Of a stretch of DNA of 64,000 nucleotides, positions 1-11,597 are shown in pieces. Within the stretch, counting starts at the first letter, position 1, and each line of letters begins with the position of its first letter. The DNA comes from Faecalimonas umbilicata (lineage in GTDB: Bacteria; Bacillota; Clostridia; Lachnospirales; Lachnospiraceae). Made by a program: the position numbers and the translations under genes. Where the stretch lies: NCBI RefSeq assembly GCF_004346095.1, contig NZ_SLZV01000013.1:1-64000 (forward strand), given 5' to 3'. The notes under the pieces are model-generated. The model was not told the DNA's origin. It saw only the letters and a list, made by a program, of their open reading frames with translations, and ran no database searches.

Positions 1-4
1 ATTG

Positions 5-30
5 CGGACTCTTCGGAGTCCGTTTTCTGC
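5..30 (+). terminator. Rho-independent terminator of an upstream gene
   Basis: A perfect 7-bp stem (CGGACTC / GAGTCCG) with a TTCG tetraloop is followed by TTTT. It would end a plus-strand transcript that begins outside the window. Confidence 0.7.
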
Positions 31-40
31 TTTTAGGCAT

Positions 41-95
41 AAAAAAGGGAGCTATTGCTCTATAGATGATTACTCATCTATTTTGCAACAGCCCC
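41..95 (-). terminator. Terminator of the mrp gene
   Basis: On the minus strand a long imperfect stem (GGGGCTGTTGC with GCAATAGCTCCC) closes around an inner perfect hairpin (ATAGATGA / TCATCTAT) and runs into six T. It lies 25 bp past the mrp stop codon. Confidence 0.75.
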
Positions 96-119
96 TATGA
101 CAAACGAAAGGTTTTAAAA

Positions 120-965
120 TTATGAAATTAATACTTCTGCAGCATCTTTCAGATAATCATTTGTCACTTCATAGAATTTTTCTTCTTCTACGATAGATGC
201 CAGCTTCGGATCTAATGGCATTTTCCCTAATACCTTTACTCCAAGTTCTTCTGCGGTCTCTTCCACATGGCTTTCTCCAAAAACCGGAATTTTCTTCCCG
301 CAATCCGGACATTCCAGATAACTATAATTCTCTACGATTCCAAGTACCGGCACATCCATCTGCTTCGCCATGTAGTAGGCTTTCTTTACGATCATCTGTA
401 CAAGATCCTGCGGAGATGTAACAATGATAACTCCATCTACCGGAAGGGACTGAAATACAGTCAGCGGCACGTCACCTGTTCCCGGAGGCATGTCTACAAA
501 GAGATAATCCAAATCTCCCCATAATACTTCATTCCAGAACTGTGTCACAACACCTGCGATGATCGGACCTCTCCAGATCACCGGTGTATCCTCACTGTCT
601 AACAAAAGATTGACTGACATGATTCTCGTCTCATCTTTCGCAATACACGGAAACATTCCCAGTTCATTTCCCACTGCATGTTCATGGATTCCATACATCT
701 TCGGAATCGACGGTCCTGTAATATCTGCATCAAGAATTCCGACAGAGTATCCCTGTTCGCGCATCATACGGGCAAGTGAAGCTGTCACCATCGACTTTCC
801 GACACCGCCTTTGCCACTTACGACACCGATTACTTTTTTTACATGGGTATACTCATTTGGAGCTACCTTCATGCTCTCCTTCTGTTTGCTTGGACAGCTG
901 TCTGCATGTGCACAGCTGGAACAGCTTTCCGGAGAACATGAACCATTATTTTGTTCTTCTGCCAT
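120..965 (-). CDS. Mrp/NBP35-family P-loop ATPase (iron-sulfur cluster carrier)
   Basis: The 281-residue protein is a cytosolic P-loop ATPase of the Mrp/ApbC/NBP35 family, which carries or transfers [4Fe-4S] clusters to apoproteins. A Cys-rich N-terminus (CSPESCSSCAHADSC) precedes the deviant Walker A GKGGVGKS near residues 53-60. The family Asp motif DADITGPSIPKMYG follows, and VDMPPGTGD and a late CPDC pair are also present. I chose the ATG at 965 because AAGGAGA lies 8-9 nt upstream; the longer open frame adds 60 unlikely residues. The gene is monocistronic, with a promoter at 1044-1073 and a terminator at 41-95. The family call is secure, but the client proteins cannot be read from sequence. 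Confidence 0.93.
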   Translation of the reverse strand: MAEEQNNGSCSPESCSSCAHADSCPSKQKESMKVAPNEYTHVKKVIGVVSGKGGVGKSMVTASLARMMREQGYSVGILDADITGPSIPKMYGIHEHAVGNELGMFPCIAKDETRIMSVNLLLDSEDTPVIWRGPIIAGVVTQFWNEVLWGDLDYLFVDMPPGTGDVPLTVFQSLPVDGVIIVTSPQDLVQMIVKKAYYMAKQMDVPVLGIVENYSYLECPDCGKKIPVFGESHVEETAEELGVKVLGKMPLDPKLASIVEEEKFYEVTNDYLKDAAEVLIS

Positions 966-1043
966 CTCTACTTCTCTCCTTACTCTATCTCCGCAAAGTC
1001 CGCCACAAAAATGGCTTCCCATTGCTTCGCTATTACTCTTTTT

Positions 1044-1073
1044 ATTGTAGCACTTTCTCCTCGCATTTATCAA
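1044..1073 (-). promoter_or_regulatory. Sigma-A promoter for mrp
   Basis: On the minus strand, TTGATA (1068-1073) and TACAAT (1044-1049) are separated by 18 bp. The pair lies about 80 bp upstream of the chosen mrp start. Confidence 0.6.
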
Positions 1074-1152
1074 CAGGTTTTTCCTATAACGCATGAAACA
1101 GCATATTTTTTTGCTTATAATTGCTACTTTTTGTTTTATTTTCATATTTTTA

Positions 1153-1181
1153 TTGACACTTTGTCATTCTGATGGTATATT
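1153..1181 (+). promoter_or_regulatory. Sigma-A promoter for the ABC exporter pair
   Basis: A perfect -35 TTGACA (1153-1158), a 17-bp spacer and TATATT (1176-1181) point to the ABC gene at 1304. The 5' leader would be about 115 nt. Confidence 0.7.
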
Positions 1182-1303
1182 TTGTATAATTTTATTCGTA
1201 ATATTTTTGTAATATTTTTGTCACATTTTATTTTTCTATTCTGCGGCTTTGCCTTGTGTCCGGAGACGAAATCGCTTTTGATACAACTACAGGAGGAATA
1301 GTT

Positions 1304-2203
1304 ATGATTCATATTTCCCATCTCACAAAAACATTTTGCTCGGCATCTGCTCTGTCCAACGTCAATCTGGAAATTCCTGACAATGCTATTTTCGGGCTCC
1401 TTGGCACAAATGGTGCAGGGAAAAGTACGTTGCTCCGTATTCTTGCCGGAATTCTAAACGCGGATTCCGGAGAAATTTTTATAGACGGAGAAAAACTTAC
1501 TGATACTTCCAAAGTGCGGCAGATGATTTTTTATCTGTCCAATGACCAATACTATTTCCCTGGCGCCACCCCACAGACGATGCTCTTTTTTTACGAAAAG
1601 ATGTATCCCGGTTTTGACAGGGAACGATTTCTGAAACTGTTATCCGATTTTCAGCTGGATTCCACAAAAAAACTCCACACCTTCTCCAAGGGAATGAAAA
1701 AACAGGTGTTCCTGATTGCCGGAATCTGCTGCAATGCACCCATCCTGCTCTGCGATGAAGTATTCGACGGTCTGGATCCTGTTGTTCGGCAATCTGTGAA
1801 AAATTTACTGCAAAATGAACTCCGCTGCCGTCCATTTACTCCTGTCATTGCTTCCCACAATCTCTCAGAACTGGAAGGATTGTGCCACCATATCGGAATC
1901 CTGCACCGGGGCGGGATTCTTCTCTCCAGAGAAATCACAGCACTTGAATATGGAGTCCACAAATTTCAGTGCGTCTTTTCTTCGGATGAACGAGAATTTC
2001 TTTTCCACGCACTCACCATCCTCCGCTATGAACAGCGTGGGTTCCTGACAACCATGCTTGTCCGCGGAGATTTCAGCGAGATACAGACCATCCTTGCATC
2101 CCGCTCTCCTGTCTGCTATGAATCGCTCCCTTTGTCACTGGAAGAAATATTTATTTACGAAACAGAAAGGATTGGCTATGACATCAAAGAACTTGTTTAT
2201 TAA
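1304..2203 (+). CDS. ABC transporter ATP-binding protein
   Basis: This 299-residue cytosolic ATPase probably powers the permease encoded next to it. The Walker A motif GTNGAGKST lies near residues 37-45. The signature is the degenerate FSKGMKKQ, and Walker B is ILLCDEVFDGLDPV. A substrate-neutral C-terminal extension follows. The start is fixed by AGGAGGA at 1291-1297, 6-7 nt before the ATG. The reading frame overlaps the permease start by 26 bp, so the two are translationally coupled. The layout resembles YtrB-type exporters, but no GntR regulator is next to it. Substrate unknown. Confidence 0.88.
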   Translation: MIHISHLTKTFCSASALSNVNLEIPDNAIFGLLGTNGAGKSTLLRILAGILNADSGEIFIDGEKLTDTSKVRQMIFYLSNDQYYFPGATPQTMLFFYEKMYPGFDRERFLKLLSDFQLDSTKKLHTFSKGMKKQVFLIAGICCNAPILLCDEVFDGLDPVVRQSVKNLLQNELRCRPFTPVIASHNLSELEGLCHHIGILHRGGILLSREITALEYGVHKFQCVFSSDEREFLFHALTILRYEQRGFLTTMLVRGDFSEIQTILASRSPVCYESLPLSLEEIFIYETERIGYDIKELVY

Positions 2204-4130
2204 CTATCATAAATTAGAACGTACACAGAGACTTTGGGCATTCTGGCTCCTTCTTTACCTTGCAGCCATGTCTGTCCTTTCCTTTACCTTTGAAATGCTC
2301 TCTCTATCGGATTACCATGCCGTCACTTCCGATCTGATCGGAATGCCAGATGTGCGTTCTTTTTGCTTTACAGTATTTTCCGCTGTTTTTTGTGGAATTC
2401 ACGGATTTTTATATTTGCACTCCCGAAAAAAAGCAGACTTTTTTCTCAGCCTCCCACTTTCCAGAAAACAGTTGTTTTTCGCCTCTTACTGGAACGGGAT
2501 TCTGTTTTATCTGATCCCATTTGCCGCCTACAAACTGATCTCCTTTGTGATTGCTGATGTCAGTGGGCAGATTTTAAGCAGGAACACAGCACTTTTTCAT
2601 CTGTCCTGCTCCCTGCTTCTTTCTTTTTTGGGGTTTCTGTTACTTTATCATACGGTTATTCTCGGAATGCTGCTGTGCGGGAAATTGGCAGTCAGTCTTC
2701 TGGCGATTCTGCTTCTTTTCTTTTATGGCACTTATGCGGTGATTTTTCCAGTAGAACTCTATTGCCGGATGTTTTTCCAGACCTTTTACCGTTCGGAACT
2801 GTTACTGACTTTCAAAGATAACGCCTCGCCTTTCTGCCTCTATCAGTCTCTTGTGCGGACAGCAACCGATGGGAGTTGGCAGCTTTCTTCTCATCTGGCA
2901 CAAATGGTTCTTCTGCTGTGTCTCTGTGTCTGCTCACTTGTATTGGACGTATATTTATTCCAAAAACGTTCGGCAGAATCTATCGAAAGTACTCTTGCAT
3001 TTCCTACCTGTGCCAAATACATCCGCCCCCTCCTCGCAGTCCCTGCGGCGCTTTACTGCGGTTTCTTTCTTCAGAAATCGGCACCGGATCCTGCCTCTTA
3101 TGTCTGGCTCTTTGTCGGGATTGCATTCGGCGCAGTAACCGCCCATAGTTTTTTCCAAATCAGCTTTTTGGGAAACGTCAGAAGTTTTTTGCAAAATAAG
3201 AGGGCTCTGCTCTTCAGTCTTTCGCTTTCTGCCGCCATCGCCTGCATCTTTATATTTGATTTGTTTTCTTATGACAGCTTTCTTCCATCCCGAAAGAACG
3301 TAGCCTCCATGGCAGTAAGCATTGACGGAGTTGACACAAACGATACCTATGCAGCTCCGCCAGAAGCTGCTTTGCAGGAAATGCATCTGCAAGGAGATTC
3401 TCTGAATACAGCCTACACCTGGTGCCAGTCACTATCCGCCTCAGAACGAATAGCAGAAACCAGCTATACTTCCGCTGTTATTTTATATCGTACTACTTCC
3501 GGGCAAAATATTTACCGACGCTATCCAATTGCCGATCCCGATGTTCTGTTCGCTTTTGATCCAGTCTATACGTCGGACAAATATAAAAAAGGAATGTTTC
3601 CTCTTCTGTCAGGTATCGGACATACTGCCAAGAGAAATCTCATCTGGTCCGATGGTATTTCTCATTATGTATTGGATCTTAACACAGAAGAAAAGGAAGA
3701 GCTCCTTTCCATCTATTCTGAGGAAATGATATCGCTCTCCCTTTCTACTTTGCAAACAGAATTTCCCTGTGGCTCTCTAACGCTTGCTTACCCTCGCACA
3801 GACACCGGGGATGGTGGTCTGATCTACCCTTCCTTTCACCGGACGATCAACTACCTGAAGGCCCACCAGATCCCTGCCCAAAATACAATTGAAAACTATA
3901 TGCTGGTCAGCGCAGAACGTTTCCGCATTTTAGAAAATGGCTACCGCGCAAGTGAAGCTCTCTACGAGTCTGAGGAAGACCTTACAAAACTGGCTTCACA
4001 GCTTGTCGTCCGTGATTTTGCCGTCAACCCTCTCCTCTATCCGGTAAATCCGTCCTGCGAAATTCTTCTGAAGACGAAGGATCCCGCCTCCGGTTCCATC
4101 CTGGAAGCAGACTGTGCGCTGAGAAGATAA
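2178..4130 (+). CDS. ABC transporter permease, large integral membrane protein
   Basis: The 650-residue membrane partner of the preceding ATPase has six or more hydrophobic segments in roughly the first 250 residues. More membrane segments lie around residues 270-360, followed by a long polar C-terminal domain, probably extracytoplasmic. The ATG at 2178 sits inside the ATPase gene and is preceded by GAAAGG; the longer in-frame ORF from 2058 only shadows the ATPase. No transported substrate can be inferred. The gene runs head-on into lgt with 3 bp between the stop codons. Confidence 0.82.
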   Translation: MTSKNLFINYHKLERTQRLWAFWLLLYLAAMSVLSFTFEMLSLSDYHAVTSDLIGMPDVRSFCFTVFSAVFCGIHGFLYLHSRKKADFFLSLPLSRKQLFFASYWNGILFYLIPFAAYKLISFVIADVSGQILSRNTALFHLSCSLLLSFLGFLLLYHTVILGMLLCGKLAVSLLAILLLFFYGTYAVIFPVELYCRMFFQTFYRSELLLTFKDNASPFCLYQSLVRTATDGSWQLSSHLAQMVLLLCLCVCSLVLDVYLFQKRSAESIESTLAFPTCAKYIRPLLAVPAALYCGFFLQKSAPDPASYVWLFVGIAFGAVTAHSFFQISFLGNVRSFLQNKRALLFSLSLSAAIACIFIFDLFSYDSFLPSRKNVASMAVSIDGVDTNDTYAAPPEAALQEMHLQGDSLNTAYTWCQSLSASERIAETSYTSAVILYRTTSGQNIYRRYPIADPDVLFAFDPVYTSDKYKKGMFPLLSGIGHTAKRNLIWSDGISHYVLDLNTEEKEELLSIYSEEMISLSLSTLQTEFPCGSLTLAYPRTDTGDGGLIYPSFHRTINYLKAHQIPAQNTIENYMLVSAERFRILENGYRASEALYESEEDLTKLASQLVVRDFAVNPLLYPVNPSCEILLKTKDPASGSILEADCALRR

Positions 4131-4133
4131 TTA

Positions 4134-4904
4134 CTACGCTTCTTGTTTTTCTTCTCCTTGTCTCTTTCTGCGGCAGAACACAAACATAAAGATTCCTGCG
4201 ACTAATGTAAAGATAGAAATAAACTGTGATGTAGACATTACGCTGATCGTTCCTCTCGGGTCATTTCGCAACATCTCGATCAGGAATCTTCCGACACTGT
4301 AAAAGATCAGATACATCGCTGTGACAACTCCTTTGTGTTTCACACGCTTTGCCAAAAAGATCAAGATAAAAAAGTGCGCAAAATCAGCTACACTGGAAAT
4401 CAACTGTGTCGGAATCAGTGCAACTTCATTTGGTGCAAACGGAGAATTGTGGAACGTAATTCCGTACCATGCATTTGTCTCACGCCCATAACAGCATCCT
4501 GCAAGGAAGCATCCGATTCTTCCAAATCCCTGTGCAAATGCGATGGACGGAACTGCAAGATCAAAGTAAGCCAAAATATCTATCTTCTTTATCTTTGCAT
4601 AAATGTATGCTCCCAAAATTCCTCCGATGATCCCGCCATATACGACAAATCCTTCGGATACATTCAGCAGCAGCGATGGATCTTTGATAATCTCCTTGAT
4701 CTCTGTCAGATAAAACAACAGCTTTGCCCCGAGAATTCCCGCCAGCAATCCCCAGGCTCCCATATAGAAAATCGCATCCGGGTCTAATCCGTAATTTTTC
4801 GCTCTCTTCTGTGCCACAACAAAGGTCAGGATCACACCGAGGGCAATCATCAGCCCATAGCTGTACACTGTGACCGGACCTGCTTCAAATAAAATGTATT
4901 TCAT
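4134..4904 (-). CDS. lgt: Prolipoprotein diacylglyceryl transferase
   Basis: Lgt moves the diacylglyceryl group from phosphatidylglycerol to the lipobox cysteine of prolipoproteins in the cytoplasmic membrane. This is the first step of lipoprotein maturation. The 256-residue protein has about seven membrane segments and the family signature GRIGCFLAGCCYGR near residues 130-143, with the conserved Arg-Glu pairs. The ATG at 4904 is chosen because AAAGGGAAAG precedes it. A first ATG 21 bp further upstream lacks a better site. Likely clients in this window are the lipoproteins at 32420 and 47062. Confidence 0.95.
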   Translation of the reverse strand: MKYILFEAGPVTVYSYGLMIALGVILTFVVAQKRAKNYGLDPDAIFYMGAWGLLAGILGAKLLFYLTEIKEIIKDPSLLLNVSEGFVVYGGIIGGILGAYIYAKIKKIDILAYFDLAVPSIAFAQGFGRIGCFLAGCCYGRETNAWYGITFHNSPFAPNEVALIPTQLISSVADFAHFFILIFLAKRVKHKGVVTAMYLIFYSVGRFLIEMLRNDPRGTISVMSTSQFISIFTLVAGIFMFVFCRRKRQGEEKQEA

Positions 4905-4982
4905 TTTCTTTCCCTTTCTGATCATTCTTTTTGTATTTTGCGCCCGCGCGCCTCTGACTGCTATTATATAGCTTCTTTCTAT

Positions 4983-7097
4983 TTACCGCAATACAAAATT
5001 CGTGATCTGTGCAAACAGCGCGCAGCAGAGTATCCCTGCCAAGGTAGGAATCAGTATCGCCGCCAACGTCCACTTTTTGCTTTTCGTTTCTTTGTAAATA
5101 GTAAGGCAGGTGGTAGCACACGGCCAGTGCATCAGAGAGAATAAAATCACACTGCATGCCGTCACCTGTGTCCATCCATTTCTATATAAAACCTGTGAAA
5201 TTGCATGGAGATCTGTAAATTCCGTCAGATTGCCAAGAGACAGATATCCCATAAAGATTAACGGCAGTACGATCTCATTTGCTGGAAATCCCAACAAAAA
5301 CGCAAGCAGGATTACGCCATCCATCCCCATGAAACGTCCAAGTGGATCAAGGAAACCGGCACAATGCATCAGAATGGTCTGCTCACCAACTGTAATATTT
5401 GCCGCACACCAGATCAAAAGTCCAGCAGGAGCAGCAGCAACGATTGCCCTTCCTAAAACAAACAAAGTCCGGTCCAGTATGGAACGGATGATCACCTTTC
5501 CGATCTGTGGTCTGCGATACGGAGGAAGCTCCAACAGAAACGTCGAAGGTTCCCCTTTTAAGATCGTCCCCGATAAGATTTTCGATACAAGAAACGTCAT
5601 CCCGATACCAAGAGTGATCACGCCTGTCAGAAGCAATGCCAGCTTCCAATCGGAAACTGCCTGATTTCCCGCAAAGAAAATCGTAAGTATCACAAGAATG
5701 GTTGGAAACTTCCCATTACAAGGAACAAAACAGTTGGTCAGCATCGCGATCAACCGCTCTCTTCTGGAAGAAATAATCTTACATCCAGAAACTCCTACTG
5801 CGTTGCATCCAAATCCCATGCACATCGTCAACGCCTGTTTGCCACAGGCATGACAGCAATGAAAACATTTGTCAAGGTTAAATGCCACTCTCGGCAGATA
5901 TCCCAGATCTTCCAAAATCGTAAACATCGGAAAGAAAATCGCCATCGGAGGCAGCATGACAGAAACAACCCATGCGGTCACGCGGTATACTCCGAAAAGC
6001 AGTGGCTCATAGATAGCCGCCGGCAGCTTTCCTCTCCGACACCATTCCAGCAAATATCCCTCAATCGTACCAAAGAAATTGCTCAGCACTTCCGATGGAT
6101 AATTAGCCCCTTTGATCGTCAGCCAAAAGATCACTAAAAGCAGTAAAATCATAACCGGAAATCCCATCAGCTTACTTGTTAAGATCTGATCTGCCATTCG
6201 TCCCTTTTTCTTTCCAGTGTCCTCCTTAGTGCTCACCACTTTTTCTGCAATCTCCTCTGCGCGTCTGACAAACGCTTCTGCCATCTGTTCTCTTGTATCC
6301 TCCAGACGCTGCCCCGTTTCTTTCATCCGATTTTCTGCCTGCATTCCTGCCTTTTTCAGTTGCATTGCTTCTGAAAATTCTAGATTCAGACAATCCATAA
6401 TTGCCTGACACAGTCCTGGATCCTGATCCATGAGCCGCGCCGCTACCCATCGTTCCTTTAAGCACCCTTTTGTCACTTCTCTTACAACCGGAAGCAGATG
6501 GGAGATTTCCTTTTCGATCACTTCCGGATATTCAATCTGCCCAAACGCTTGTTTTCTCGACACGATCGCTTCTTTTATGTCTTTTTCCCCTGTTCCTTCC
6601 GCAAATTTCCCCAGTACCTCAAAAAGTTGTTCCATCCCTCTTCCACTTCTCGCCGTCATCCCGATCACAGGAATCTGCAGCATGCTTTCCAATACCTCAA
6701 AGTCAATGGAAATTCCTTTTTTCTCCGCCTCATCCATCAAATTGATACATAAAATCACTCGATCTGCTGCTTCCATCACCTGCAGCACAAAATTGAGGTT
6801 CCGTTCCAGACACGTTCCATCGCAGACAACAATCACAGCATCCGGAAACTGAAAACAAATATAATCTCTTGCCGCCTCTTCCTCCGGGGAACGTGCCATC
6901 AAAGAATAGCATCCCGGAACATCTACAAATGTATACAGCACTCCGTCCCGTTCGCAATAGCCTTTGGCATTGCTTACCGTCTTTCCGGTCCAGTTCCCTG
7001 TGTGCTGATGCATCCCTGTCAGTGCATTAAATAGTGTACTTTTTCCCACATTCGGATTCCCTGCCAGTGCGATTGTCATTTCTCTTCGCTTTGCCAT
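4983..7097 (-). CDS. feoB: Ferrous iron transport protein B
   Basis: FeoB imports Fe(II) across the cytoplasmic membrane. The 704-residue protein has an N-terminal G domain with G1 GNPNVGKST, the G3 motif DVPGCYSL and a G4-type NLMDE. A helical cytosolic linker follows, then the polytopic Gate/core membrane domain with its Cys-containing segments (residues about 330-700). Length is typical. The start is uncertain: the ATG at 7097 lies 5 nt after the feoA stop with TAAGG close by, and an in-frame ATG at 7136 would overlap feoA. It forms an operon with feoA. Confidence 0.95.
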   Translation of the reverse strand: MAKRREMTIALAGNPNVGKSTLFNALTGMHQHTGNWTGKTVSNAKGYCERDGVLYTFVDVPGCYSLMARSPEEEAARDYICFQFPDAVIVVCDGTCLERNLNFVLQVMEAADRVILCINLMDEAEKKGISIDFEVLESMLQIPVIGMTARSGRGMEQLFEVLGKFAEGTGEKDIKEAIVSRKQAFGQIEYPEVIEKEISHLLPVVREVTKGCLKERWVAARLMDQDPGLCQAIMDCLNLEFSEAMQLKKAGMQAENRMKETGQRLEDTREQMAEAFVRRAEEIAEKVVSTKEDTGKKKGRMADQILTSKLMGFPVMILLLLVIFWLTIKGANYPSEVLSNFFGTIEGYLLEWCRRGKLPAAIYEPLLFGVYRVTAWVVSVMLPPMAIFFPMFTILEDLGYLPRVAFNLDKCFHCCHACGKQALTMCMGFGCNAVGVSGCKIISSRRERLIAMLTNCFVPCNGKFPTILVILTIFFAGNQAVSDWKLALLLTGVITLGIGMTFLVSKILSGTILKGEPSTFLLELPPYRRPQIGKVIIRSILDRTLFVLGRAIVAAAPAGLLIWCAANITVGEQTILMHCAGFLDPLGRFMGMDGVILLAFLLGFPANEIVLPLIFMGYLSLGNLTEFTDLHAISQVLYRNGWTQVTACSVILFSLMHWPCATTCLTIYKETKSKKWTLAAILIPTLAGILCCALFAQITNFVLR

Positions 7098-7102
7098 CTG
7101 CC

Positions 7103-7360
7103 TTACACACCCTTCTCTGAAATTCTTTCTGGACATATTTCGATCTGCTCCGCATCGCTGTTTCGGATCGCAACGACTGCGCCTCGGATTTCATAGGCCT
7201 TCGGATCACCAAAAGGTCCTTTTCCCACACAGGTCACTTTCGTTCCGCAGATCAGACCAATGTCCTGGAAACGCCTCTTCATCTCCGGCTCGGATAAAAT
7301 TTTACGGACTTCCCCTGTCTGATTTTGTTCTAGTTCATTTAACAAAAATCTTTCACACAT
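7103..7360 (-). CDS. feoA: Ferrous iron transport protein A (SH3-like)
   Basis: FeoA is a small cytosolic SH3-like partner of FeoB. This 85-residue version has the family core in which a RRFQDIGLICGT segment leads to GPFGDPKAYEIRGAVVAIR and ends in the residues that precede FeoB translation. The ATG at 7360 follows AAAGGGG by 7 nt; the longer frame to 7426 has no site of its own. It lies immediately upstream of feoB with a 5-nt gap, so translation is coupled. Confidence 0.9.
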   Translation of the reverse strand: MCERFLLNELEQNQTGEVRKILSEPEMKRRFQDIGLICGTKVTCVGKGPFGDPKAYEIRGAVVAIRNSDAEQIEICPERISEKGV

Positions 7361-7551
7361 TTTTCTGCCCCTTTCCCGGAATTTTTCTGCCTTTTCCAGC
7401 GCATGGGAAAACTTTTCACCACTCAATGATGCAGATACCTTCCGCTATGCTTACTATATGAAAAGGGACAATTTCTATATTCCTCCCATTCGGATCCCGA
7501 CTGTCTCTTACTGAAAATCATGACTGGCACAAAACACTTTCCCAGACAGAC

Positions 7552-7596
7552 AAATAGGACAGTCCAAAGAGTTTCATCTCTCTGTCTGTCCTATTT
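7552..7596 (-). terminator. Inverted repeat downstream of dnaJ, probable terminator
   Basis: An 11-bp perfect inverted repeat (AAATAGGACAG at 7552-7562, CTGTCCTATTT at 7586-7596) sits 27 bp past the dnaJ stop. The T tract is better on the plus strand, so it may work in both directions. Confidence 0.55.
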
Positions 7597-7622
7597 TTGT
7601 TATTTTTTCTGAAGCCAGATAC

Positions 7623-8831
7623 TTATTTATCCGACTGTTCTTCAAAAGATTCTTTCAACTTATCCATAAATCCTTTTTTCTTCGGTTTTGTCTTTTTCTC
7701 AGATTTTTCCATAGTTCCATCTTCCTGATGTAAGGAATTTCCAGTCAGTTCGTCAAATCTTCTAAGCGCTTCTTTTGCCTCTGCACTTAATTTCTCCGGT
7801 GTCTGGATCACAAGTGTGACATAATGGTCTCCTCGCACTTGTTTGTTGCGGAGAGACGGAACACCTTTCCCTCTTAAACGCACTTTTGTATCTGTCTTTG
7901 TTCCCGGTTTTACATTGTAGATCACATCGCCATCCACAGTGCTGATGCGCACATCTCCACCAAGCGCAGCCTGTGCAAATGTAATCGGAGCTGTTGAGAA
8001 AATATTCATATCCTGACGTGTAAAAATTGGATGTCTGGATACTGTTACCTCTACGAGCAGATCTCCTCTCGGACCGCCATTCGTTCCCGGTTCTCCTTTG
8101 TCACGGATGCGGATACTCTGTCCGTTGTCAATTCCTGCCGGAATCGATACTTGAATTTTCTTCCGGTTTGATACGTATCCAGTTCCCGCACAGTCCGGGC
8201 ATTTCTCTCTTATGATCTTACCGGTTCCGCCACAGTCCGGACAAGTCTGGACGTTCTGAACTGTACCGAAAAATGACTGGGAAGTATATACCACCTGACC
8301 TTTTCCGCCACATTTGGAACAAGTCTCCGGACTGGTTCCCGGCTTTGCACCGGTTCCATTACACTTCGGACACGGATCTTTGATCACAAGATCTAACTCT
8401 TTTTCACATCCTCTGATTGCCTCTTCAAATGTGATCCGAACTCCTTTGCGGATATTCATTCCTTTCATCGGTCCATTGCCTGCACGTCCGCCTCTGCGGC
8501 CGCCGCCAAACAGATCTCCAAAAATATCTCCAAAAATATCTCCGAAATCCGCACCATTAAAATCAAAGCCGCCAAATCCGCCGGCTCCTCCACCGCCATT
8601 TTCAAATGCCGCGTGTCCAAACTGGTCATATTTGCGCCGTTTCTCAGCATCACTAAGTACTGCATATGCCTCAGAAGCCTCTTTGAATTTTTTCTCGGCC
8701 TCCGCATCTCCCGGGTTCATATCCGGATGATATTTTTTTGCAAGTGCACGGTAAGCTTTCTTTAACGCCGCATCATCTGCATTTTTATCTACTCCGAGCA
8801 CCTCATAATAATCTCTTTTTGTTTCAGCCAT
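7623..8831 (-). CDS. dnaJ: Chaperone protein DnaJ
   Basis: DnaJ is the Hsp40 co-chaperone that stimulates DnaK ATPase and delivers substrates. The 402-residue type I protein has a J domain with HPD ([10 protein letters not shown]), a Gly/Phe-rich linker, and four zinc-binding CxxCxGxG repeats ([32 protein letters not shown]). The C-terminal substrate domains follow. The last 30 residues are Lys-rich and longer than usual. The ATG at 8831 follows AAAGGTAG. It is last in the hrcA-grpE-dnaK-dnaJ operon. Confidence 0.97.
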   Translation of the reverse strand: MAETKRDYYEVLGVDKNADDAALKKAYRALAKKYHPDMNPGDAEAEKKFKEASEAYAVLSDAEKRRKYDQFGHAAFENGGGGAGGFGGFDFNGADFGDIFGDIFGDLFGGGRRGGRAGNGPMKGMNIRKGVRITFEEAIRGCEKELDLVIKDPCPKCNGTGAKPGTSPETCSKCGGKGQVVYTSQSFFGTVQNVQTCPDCGGTGKIIREKCPDCAGTGYVSNRKKIQVSIPAGIDNGQSIRIRDKGEPGTNGGPRGDLLVEVTVSRHPIFTRQDMNIFSTAPITFAQAALGGDVRISTVDGDVIYNVKPGTKTDTKVRLRGKGVPSLRNKQVRGDHYVTLVIQTPEKLSAEAKEALRRFDELTGNSLHQEDGTMEKSEKKTKPKKKGFMDKLKESFEEQSDK

Positions 8832-8860
8832 TGTTCTTCTACCTTTCATTTCATAAGGAA

Positions 8861-8913
8861 ATTCTGCGAAACCTGATTTCCCACTGTCTGTGAGTCTTCA
8901 GATCCCGCAGAAT
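8861..8913 (-). other. Inverted repeat in the dnaK-dnaJ spacer
   Basis: The 112-bp spacer between dnaK and dnaJ contains an 8-bp perfect inverted repeat (ATTCTGCG at 8861-8868, CGCAGAAT at 8906-8913) and a small TGCAC hairpin. It could be an RNA processing or stability element, but there is no T tract. Confidence 0.3.
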
Positions 8914-8943
8914 CCGTGCAGGTAATGCACTTATCTGGTCTTA

Positions 8944-10824
<1,881 letters not shown>

Positions 10825-10902
10825 CTATATTTTATACTAAGTTTACTTACTCTATCTATTGTTGATAAAATTCAAAATGCTTTATGCATCTTAAATGAAT
10901 TT

Positions 10903-11580
10903 TTAATTTGCTACTTTTACCATACTATGTCTTACTACCGTATCTCTGTATGTGTAACCCTTCTGGAACTCTTCTACAACGATATTCTCCCCGACTTCCT
11001 CATCTTCTACATGCATCACTGCATTGTGGAAATCCGGATCAAATTCATTTCCGACTGCCTCAATCGCTTTCACTCCGACAGAATCCAGTGTCGTCATAAT
11101 CTGTTTGTAGATCATCTCCATACCGGCAACGAAGGAATCTTCTTTCTGCTCTTCTGTAACAGCTCCGAGTCCTCTCTCAAAATTGTCTACAACCGGAAGA
11201 ATCTTCTCGATGATATCTTTTGCCCCGATCTCGTACATCGCTGATTTTTCTTTCTCCGTACGCTTGCGGAAGTTATCAAACTCTGCCATCTGACGTGTGA
11301 GCTTATCTTTCAATTCCTCGATCTGCTCATCTTTTTTATCTTTTTTCGGCTTTCTTTTAAACAGCCCTTTTGCTCCTTTCTCGAAACCTTCTTCTGCTGT
11401 CTCTTCCAAAGCTTCCTCTTCGGATGCTTCGCTGTCAGCTTCTTCCTCAACGGTTTCCTCTGCAACCGCTTCTGTATCTTCTCCCGCTGCTTCCTGAGCG
11501 GCGTCCTGTTCCTCTGCCGCTTTCTTTGCTTCCTCTACGGCTTCTTTTACCATTTCTTCCTGTGTCATCTTCTTATCCAA
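10903..11580 (-). CDS. grpE: Nucleotide exchange factor GrpE
   Basis: GrpE releases ADP from DnaK. The protein has a long acidic, Glu/Ala-rich disordered N-terminus, a coiled coil from about residue 75, and the C-terminal wing domain ending KGYTYRDTVVRHSMVKVAN. The start is decided by ribosome-site spacing: AAAGGTGG lies 8 nt before a TTG at 11580, giving 225 residues. A GTG at 11592 lies on the site itself, and the first ATG (11568) is 20 nt away. It follows hrcA by 17 bp. Confidence 0.93.
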   Translation of the reverse strand: MDKKMTQEEMVKEAVEEAKKAAEEQDAAQEAAGEDTEAVAEETVEEEADSEASEEEALEETAEEGFEKGAKGLFKRKPKKDKKDEQIEELKDKLTRQMAEFDNFRKRTEKEKSAMYEIGAKDIIEKILPVVDNFERGLGAVTEEQKEDSFVAGMEMIYKQIMTTLDSVGVKAIEAVGNEFDPDFHNAVMHVEDEEVGENIVVEEFQKGYTYRDTVVRHSMVKVAN

Positions 11581-11597
11581 TGGTCGTACCACCTTTC

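Noticed and set aside
559-1050. Long plus-strand frames antisense to mrp, and similar long antisense frames over feoB, dnaK, hrcA and grpE
   Set aside because: They follow from the codon use of the real genes on the other strand and have no start signals or family motifs.
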